Positions 1-5,757 of a stretch of DNA of 5,757 bases are shown piece by piece. The DNA is taken from contig CANGUJ010000278.1 in the NCBI GenBank assembly GCA_947456845.1, forward strand, positions 1 to 5,757, read 5' to 3'. The position numbers and the translations under genes are program-made. Below the pieces are notes generated by a model, which saw only the letters and a program-made list of their open reading frames with translations, made no database searches and was not told where the DNA came from. The stretch's first letter is position 1, and the number at the start of each line of letters is the position of its first letter. The DNA comes from Burkholderiales bacterium. Its GTDB lineage: Bacteria; Pseudomonadota; Gammaproteobacteria; Burkholderiales; JAEUOS01.

Positions 1-128
1 CCCTGCCACCAGACCAGCACCAGGGGCACCGCCGCGGCGGCGCAAGCCGCCGCTGCCCCGCCCCACCAGGCCATGCCTGCCACCGTGGCTGCCGCCACGC
101 TTCCTTCAGTCCATTGCGCTTTGCCCAT
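1..128 (-). CDS. N-terminal fragment of an unidentified membrane or exported protein
   Basis: This is the beginning of a divergent minus-strand gene that leaves the window at base 1; 42 codons are visible. From the ATG at 128-126 the product starts with MGKAQWTEGS, then a small-residue stretch, a WW pair, an alanine-rich run with one Cys, and a VPLVLVWW segment. Residues about 19-42 form a continuous hydrophobic stretch that fits a transmembrane helix or uncleaved signal anchor. I chose the ATG at 128 because an AGAGGA motif (146-141) lies upstream, though its 12-base spacing is rather long. In-frame ATGs at 188, 206 and 74 are alternatives; the frame is open back to a stop at 245-243. A 14-bp interrupted inverted repeat lies inside this coding stretch. 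No family is recognised. Its divergent position suggests it may share the control region with the kinase operon. Confidence 0.5.
   Translation of the reverse strand, partial: MGKAQWTEGSVAAATVAGMAWWGGAAAACAAAAVPLVLVWWQ
23..59. repeat. Interrupted GC-rich inverted repeat with GCAA loop
   Basis: The outer arms GGGGCA (23-28) and TGCCCC (54-59) are exact complements, as are the inner arms GCGGCGGC (34-41) and GCCGCCGC (46-53). The loop is GCAA on the plus strand, and a 5-base bulge (29-33) interrupts the left arm. It sits within the alanine-rich coding start of the divergent minus-strand gene, so codon composition alone could have produced much of it. No T-tract follows on either visible side. 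Confidence 0.55.
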
Positions 129-372
129 GGGCCTGTTGATTCCTCTGAAAAGTACCGGCGTCCGGTGTATCCTCGCGCCTGCAGGCATGCGCACGAAAAG
201 TGGCATGATTCCCAGGTCGCAGCGCCCCGCCCCTGCAAGAAATCAGGAATGGATTGCGGCGATCTACGAGAAGATTATTGGGGCAACATGTCCGGCCTTA
301 TCGACCGAATATGGGTGAAATTGCAGTCCTACTCACATTTATCCCGTTGCGCTGCCCGGCGCGGAGCGCACC
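129..372. promoter_or_regulatory. Divergent intergenic region between the membrane-protein gene and the first kinase operon
   Basis: These 244 bases separate two divergent starts and should carry both promoters. The stretch from about 240 to 345 is visibly richer in A and T than the flanking coding DNA. I could not find a convincing sigma-70 promoter: the best plus-strand pair is TTGCGG (254-259) and TATTGG (276-281) with a 16-base spacer, which is weak. A perfect 10-bp palindrome, GCCTGCAGGC, lies at 177-186. A short frame beginning at ATG 311 ends at a TGA (374-376) that overlaps the TTG start of the kinase. No riboswitch or intrinsic terminator was recognised. Confidence 0.4.
363..366 (+). 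promoter_or_regulatory. Ribosome binding site for the first kinase (supports the TTG start)
   Basis: GGAG lies six bases before TTG at 373-375. This spacing is what decides in favour of the TTG start over the downstream ATG at 556, whose nearest GGAG (531-534) is 21 bases away. Confidence 0.5.
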
Positions 373-2490
373 TTGACTGACTTTCTGCCCCCCGCCGACC
401 CACGGAACAGACCCCCGGAATCCGGGCGCAAGACCGAGGAACGCGCCGGCCCGTCCGGCGGCTCCCGGTCGCCGTACTCCAGGCAGCTGGGCATCACCAG
501 CCGCTTCAAGGCCCTCGCGCAAAACGCGCCGGAGGCGGCGGGCGCCCGCGCGCCGATGCGCATCCTCTGCGTGGAGGATTCGGACATCGATTTCGAGTTG
601 ATGCAGTACGCCCTGCGCTCCGCGGGCCTCGCCCACACGGCGACGCGGGTCGAAGACGAGGCCGGCATGAGCGAGGCACTGGCCGCCGGCACCTGGGATG
701 TGGTCATTTCCGACCACAACCTGCCGCGCTTCTCGTCGGCCGCCGCGCTCAAGGTCCTGCGGCGGGTGGAGCCGGACACGCCATTCCTGATCGTCTCGGG
801 CGCCATCGGCGAGGACGCCGCCGTGGCGGCGTTGCAGGCCGGCGCCGACGACTACCTCATGAAGAACAGCCTGAAACGGCTGGCGCCCGCGATCGAGCAT
901 GCCCTCGCCGCCGCCAACGACAGGCGCAAGCGGCGCGCGGCGCAGGACGAACTGCGCGACTCCCTCGACTACCTGCGGACGGTGCTGACGGCCTCGCCGA
1001 TCGCCATCATCACGCTCGACAGCAACCTCCGCATCAGCCTCTTCAACGCCGCCGCCGAACGGATCTTCAGGATCGACCGCGACGCCATCGGCGCGACCCC
1101 GCAATCGATCACCGATCCGGCCAACCAGCGTGTGCTCGAACGCCTGCGCGATGCGATCCGCCACGGGCCGGTGCAAAACATCGAGGAGACGTGGATACGC
1201 GGCGACGGGGCGGCGCGCGACTTCACGTTCGCGGCCGCTCGCCTGGGCGAAGACGAATCGGCCGGCGCGGTTGTATTCGTTGCCGACAACACCGAGCAAA
1301 AGCAGGCGGAGCTCACTCAGCGCGAGACCGAAACCCGCTTCGCCGCGATATCGGAAAACCTGCCGGGCGTGGTGTTCCAGATGCTCGCCCGTCCCGCGCA
1401 ACGCCTGCTCCTGATGCCGTTCGTGAGCGCGGGCGCCACCCACCTGTTCAACATCGCGCCCGCCGATTTCCTCGCCAATCCATCGCGCTTCACCGACCTG
1501 CTGGATCTGGTCGACCGCGAGCACATGTTCGATGCGCTCAATAAGGCGATCGACACCGGCAGCTTCCTGGAAGGCCAGTGGCAGATCGCGCGCGCCGACG
1601 GCAGCCGGCGCTGGATACAGCTATCGGCCACCGCCCGCGAGGCCAACGGCGGCAACTGGCTTTTCGACGGCATCATCACCGACATCACGCCGCAGAAGGA
1701 GACCGAGCGCGAACTGACCAGTTCGCGCGAGGAGCTGCGCGAACTCACAGCCCACATCGAGGCGCTCAAGGAGGAGGAGCGGCGCGCCGTCGCGCGGGAG
1801 ATCCACGACGACATCGGCAGCACCCTGGCGCGCATGAAGGCCGACCTCGCCTGGCTGGCGCGCCATCACGGCGACAACGCCGAGATCGCCGCCAAGATCG
1901 CCTCGATGACAGAGCTCGCCGACGGCGCCGTGCAGACCGCGAATCGCATCGTGCAGGCTCTGCGGCCCGGCATCCTCGACTACGGCATCGCACCGGCGCT
2001 GGAATGGCAGGCGAAGGACTTCGCCAGCCACAACGGCATCGAGGTCAGCTTCGAAACCAACGATGAGGAGCTCGTCCTCGACATCGAGCAATCGACCGCG
2101 CTGTTCCGGGTGTTCCAGGAGTCCCTCACCAACGTGTCGAAGTACGCCAGGGCCACGCGGGTGGAGACCGAACTGTTCGCCACGCCCACCAGCGTCACCC
2201 TGGAGGTGCGCGACAACGGCGCGGGCTTCCGCGCCGGCGACCTGATGAAGCCGACGTCCTTCGGCATCCGCGGCATGATGGAGCGGGTGCGCGCCCTGGG
2301 TGGCTGGCTTGACATCAGCGGCCCGGCCGGCAAGGGAACCACGGTCATGCTGTCGATCCCGAGGCGCCGTCCGGGCGCCGCCGGCGCTGCCGCCACGGAC
2401 AGCGAGCAGGAAGCGGCTGCCGGCGCCCCCTACCAGACACGCTCCTTGCTGGACGCCACTACAACCTACCGACAGGGAACCACCACATGA
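373..2490 (+). CDS. Soluble hybrid sensor histidine kinase, REC-PAS-PAS-HisKA_3-HATPase_c
   Basis: A 705-residue histidine kinase that should autophosphorylate and pass phosphate to the adjacent NarL-type regulator. Residues 1-61 are a Pro/Arg/Gly/Ala-rich extension. Residues 62-180 form a receiver domain with acidic pair E68/D69, phospho-acceptor D114 (VVISDHNLP), S142 and K164. PAS domains follow at about 198-310 and 320-441. The dimerisation domain of the HisKA_3 (NarX/DesK) class carries the phospho-accepting H478 in REIHDDIGSTL. The ATPase domain has N587 in an ESLTNVSKYA N-box, DNGAGF at 614-619 and FGIRGMMER at 630-638. A low-complexity tail of about 40 residues ends the protein. No transmembrane segment is visible, so sensing is probably cytoplasmic. 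The start is TTG 373 with GGAG six bases upstream; ATG 556 (residue 62), directly at the receiver, is the alternative. The N-box has Tyr where this class commonly has His. The stop overlaps the next gene's ATG. The kinase assignment is very sure; the start is less so. Confidence 0.93.
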   Translation: MTDFLPPADPRNRPPESGRKTEERAGPSGGSRSPYSRQLGITSRFKALAQNAPEAAGARAPMRILCVEDSDIDFELMQYALRSAGLAHTATRVEDEAGMSEALAAGTWDVVISDHNLPRFSSAAALKVLRRVEPDTPFLIVSGAIGEDAAVAALQAGADDYLMKNSLKRLAPAIEHALAAANDRRKRRAAQDELRDSLDYLRTVLTASPIAIITLDSNLRISLFNAAAERIFRIDRDAIGATPQSITDPANQRVLERLRDAIRHGPVQNIEETWIRGDGAARDFTFAAARLGEDESAGAVVFVADNTEQKQAELTQRETETRFAAISENLPGVVFQMLARPAQRLLLMPFVSAGATHLFNIAPADFLANPSRFTDLLDLVDREHMFDALNKAIDTGSFLEGQWQIARADGSRRWIQLSATAREANGGNWLFDGIITDITPQKETERELTSSREELRELTAHIEALKEEERRAVAREIHDDIGSTLARMKADLAWLARHHGDNAEIAAKIASMTELADGAVQTANRIVQALRPGILDYGIAPALEWQAKDFASHNGIEVSFETNDEELVLDIEQSTALFRVFQESLTNVSKYARATRVETELFATPTSVTLEVRDNGAGFRAGDLMKPTSFGIRGMMERVRALGGWLDISGPAGKGTTVMLSIPRRRPGAAGAAATDSEQEAAAGAPYQTRSLLDATTTYRQGTTT
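2474..2478 (+). promoter_or_regulatory. Ribosome binding site for the NarL-type regulator
   Basis: AGGGA lies eight bases before ATG 2487, inside the last codons of the kinase gene. Together with the ATGA overlap of start and stop it supports both independent initiation and translational coupling. Confidence 0.6.
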
Positions 2491-3119
2491 TTCGCGTCCT
2501 GATCGCCGACGACCACGCGATTGTCCGCAAGGGACTGGTGCAGATCGCCTCCGAGAGCCGCGAGATCGAAATGCGCGGCGAGGCCTCCGAGTACAGCTCG
2601 CTCATGAAGCTGATGAAGGAGGAGCCCTGCGACGTGCTGTTGCTCGACATATCGATGCCCGGCAAGAACGGCATCGACGTGCTCAAGATAGTGCGCGAGC
2701 AATACCCCAAGGCGCATGTGCTGATCCTCTCCATGTATCCCGAAGACCAGTATGCGATCCGCGCCCTCAAGGCCGGGGCCGCCGGCTATCTCACCAAGGA
2801 CAGCGCCCCGGAGCGCTTGGTCGAGGCGATCCTCTCGGTATCGAAGGGCAAGAAGTACATCACCCCGAAGGTCGCGGAAATGCTGGCCACCCACCTGGTG
2901 ACCGACACCGACGGCGCGCCGCACGAACTGCTCTCCGACCGCGAATTCCAGACCATGCGACTGATCGCCTCGGGAAGGCAGTTGTCGCAGATCGCCGACG
3001 AGCTCTCCCTGTCACCGAAGACCGTGTCGGTCTATCGCGCCCGGGTGCTCGAGAAAATGCAGCTCAAGAACAACGCCGAGATCACGCACTACGCGATCAA
3101 GCACGGGCTGGTCGAATAA
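2487..3119 (+). CDS. NarL/FixJ-family response regulator with LuxR-type DNA-binding domain
   Basis: A 210-residue transcription factor, the usual length for this family, and the likely phosphotransfer partner of the HisKA_3 kinase just upstream. Residues 1-120 are a receiver domain with acidic pair D8/D9, phospho-acceptor D54 (LLLDISMPG), S82 and K104 (YLTKD). Residues from about 146 to the end are a LuxR-type helix-turn-helix, with LSDREFQTMRLIASG opening the domain and LSPKTVSVYRARVLEKM covering the recognition helix. ATG 2487 overlaps the kinase stop codon by four bases (ATGA), so the two proteins are very likely co-transcribed and translationally coupled. HisKA_3 kinases are characteristically paired with NarL-type regulators, which fits this context. 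The target genes cannot be read from the window; the operon's own promoter region is a reasonable candidate. No residue expected of a functional regulator is missing. Confidence 0.95.
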   Translation: MIRVLIADDHAIVRKGLVQIASESREIEMRGEASEYSSLMKLMKEEPCDVLLLDISMPGKNGIDVLKIVREQYPKAHVLILSMYPEDQYAIRALKAGAAGYLTKDSAPERLVEAILSVSKGKKYITPKVAEMLATHLVTDTDGAPHELLSDREFQTMRLIASGRQLSQIADELSLSPKTVSVYRARVLEKMQLKNNAEITHYAIKHGLVE

Positions 3120-3121
3120 CC

Positions 3122-4032
3122 TCACGTCGCCACCGTGGCGCACACCGTGTTGCCGTTGCCGCTGTACTCCACGGCCGCGAAGCTCAGCATGCGCGACATG
3201 GCGATGCCGCGGCCGTGGCTGTCGAACGCCCGATCCGGGCTCATTTCAAGGTAGGACGGCCAGTCGAAGCCGCTGCCCTGGTCGACGATGGTGAAGGTGA
3301 TGGCGTCGGCCAGGCGGCGCATGCACACCGTGGCGAAGCGCCTGGCGTTTTCCGGCAGGGCCAGGCGCCTGTCGACTTCATCGCGCCAGGTGCCCTTCTC
3401 GTTGAGCGCGGATTTCTCCCGGTACGTGATGCCGAGGTTGCCATGCTCGACCGCGTTGACCATGAGCTCGGTCAGGCCCAACACGGTCTGGTCGGGGTTG
3501 GGGCAGGCGCGCGCCAAAAGCGATGCCAGCCGGCGCGCCTCGCCCAGGGTACGGAAACGGAACGCACCCTCGATCAGCGTACCCGGATCGAGCCTGTCGT
3601 CGGCCAGCGCCAGCCGGTTGCGCCGATGTTCGAGCGCTGCCTCGACGATCGCCAGCAGCACTTCGCGCTCGAACGGCTTGGTCAGGTAGTAATAGGCCCC
3701 CTGACGCAGCCCTTCGGCCACCTGTTCCTTGCCTGCTGCTGCGGTCTGCATGACCACCGGCAGCGATACGAAGCGCGGATCGGCGCGCAGCTTCCCGAGC
3801 AGCTCCATGCCGTTCATCACCGGCATCATGCGGTCAAGCAGGACGGCGTCGAATCCGTCCGGGTCGGCATCGAGCATCTTCCATGCTTCCAGGCCGTTTT
3901 CCGCGCTCGCCGTGGTGTACGCCGGCGAGTCGAGATGCACGGCAAGAATCTCCAGATTCAGCGGCTCATCGTCCACCAGCAGGATGCGCGCGCTGTCGGT
4001 CATGATGATCGGGGAGGACGCCAGGGTCGTAG

Positions 4033-4036
<4 letters not shown>
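3122..4036 (-). CDS. Response regulator with RsbW/SpoIIAB-like ATPase output domain
   Basis: A 304-residue two-domain protein. Residues about 16-135 are a receiver with acidic pair D22/D23, phospho-acceptor D68 (LLDRMMPVMNG), T98 and K120 (YLTKPFE). Residues about 155-304 are a GHKL ATPase of the anti-sigma-factor kinase type: N194 in ELMVNAVEHG, D252 in VDQGSGFD, HGRGI at 274-278 and GNGNT at 293-297. No phospho-accepting His helix is present, so this is not a histidine kinase; RsbW/SpoIIAB relatives act as Ser/Thr kinases or sequester a partner protein. A charged insert of about 30 residues (around 203-233) lies between the N-box and the DxGxGF motif. The start ATG 4036-4034 has AAGGAG seven bases upstream and overlaps the stop of the kinase gene in front of it, so that kinase is the likely phosphodonor. 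No DNA-binding domain is seen. Architecture is sure; the biochemical output is inferred. Confidence 0.92.

Positions 4037-5757
<1,721 letters not shown>

Noticed and set aside
147..201. Direct repeat GAAAAGT at 147-153 and 195-201
   Set aside because: It is only seven bases, present twice with no further flanking similarity; not enough to call an operator pair.
254..281. TTGCGG, 16-base spacer, TATTGG as a sigma-70 promoter for the first kinase
   Set aside because: Both boxes match the consensus poorly and comparable pairs occur by chance in 240 bases, so it is not listed as its own feature.
298..1524. A 408-codon open frame on the minus strand opposite the first kinase
   Set aside because: The plus strand here encodes clear receiver and PAS motifs. 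The antisense product is Arg/Gly/Ala/Val-rich without a recognisable domain, which is typical of antisense frames in GC-rich DNA.
79..3139. Repeated palindrome GCCACCGTGGC at 79-89 and 3129-3139, with the related CCACCGTGG near 4194
   Set aside because: All copies lie inside coding sequence and are explained by common GC-rich codons; there are too few copies and no regular placement.
3128..3140. Small stem as a transcription terminator between the convergent genes
   Set aside because: The stem is five base pairs with a three-base loop and has no T-tract on either strand.

Overview
The window is about 5.8 kb of GC-rich bacterial DNA that is almost entirely signal transduction. The very high third-position GC, the tight coupling of genes, and the style of the sensor proteins (PAS-rich kinases, an N-terminal receiver with an SDHNLP core followed by a VSGAIGED stretch) point to a betaproteobacterium, plausibly Oxalobacteraceae (Massilia/Duganella-like). 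That assignment comes from memory of protein families, not from a search. I see no tRNA, rRNA, CRISPR array, transposase or integrase, and no obvious break in base composition that would mark a recent insertion.

Layout. Positions 1-128 (minus strand) hold the first ~42 codons of a divergent gene that runs off the left edge; it begins with a short polar stretch and then a hydrophobic Ala/Val/Leu/Trp segment, so it is probably a membrane or exported protein. Positions 129-372 are the divergent intergenic region. Positions 373-2490 (plus) encode a 705-residue soluble histidine kinase with the order receiver - PAS - PAS - HisKA_3 - HATPase_c. Its stop overlaps the ATG of a NarL/FixJ-type response regulator (2487-3119, plus). 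Only two bases after that stop lies the stop of a convergent gene, 3122-4036 (minus), a response regulator whose output domain is an RsbW/SpoIIAB-like GHKL ATPase rather than DNA-binding. Its start overlaps the stop of a second histidine kinase (4033 to beyond 5757, minus) with at least two tandem PAS domains, a coiled-coil, HisKA and HATPase_c; its N-terminus is outside the window.

The window is therefore two complete kinase/regulator pairs arranged tail to tail. Each pair is joined by a four-base ATGA overlap, and there is no space for an intrinsic terminator between them. The first pair should end in transcription control through a LuxR-type helix-turn-helix. The second should end in a protein-protein or protein-kinase output of the partner-switching kind. 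The first kinase carries its own receiver at the N-terminus, so it could take phosphoryl input from another kinase, possibly the neighbouring one. That would make the four genes one network, but this link is inference.

Limits: no cognate sigma factor, anti-sigma antagonist or PP2C phosphatase is visible here, no promoter could be called with confidence, and the signals sensed by the PAS domains cannot be read from the sequence.
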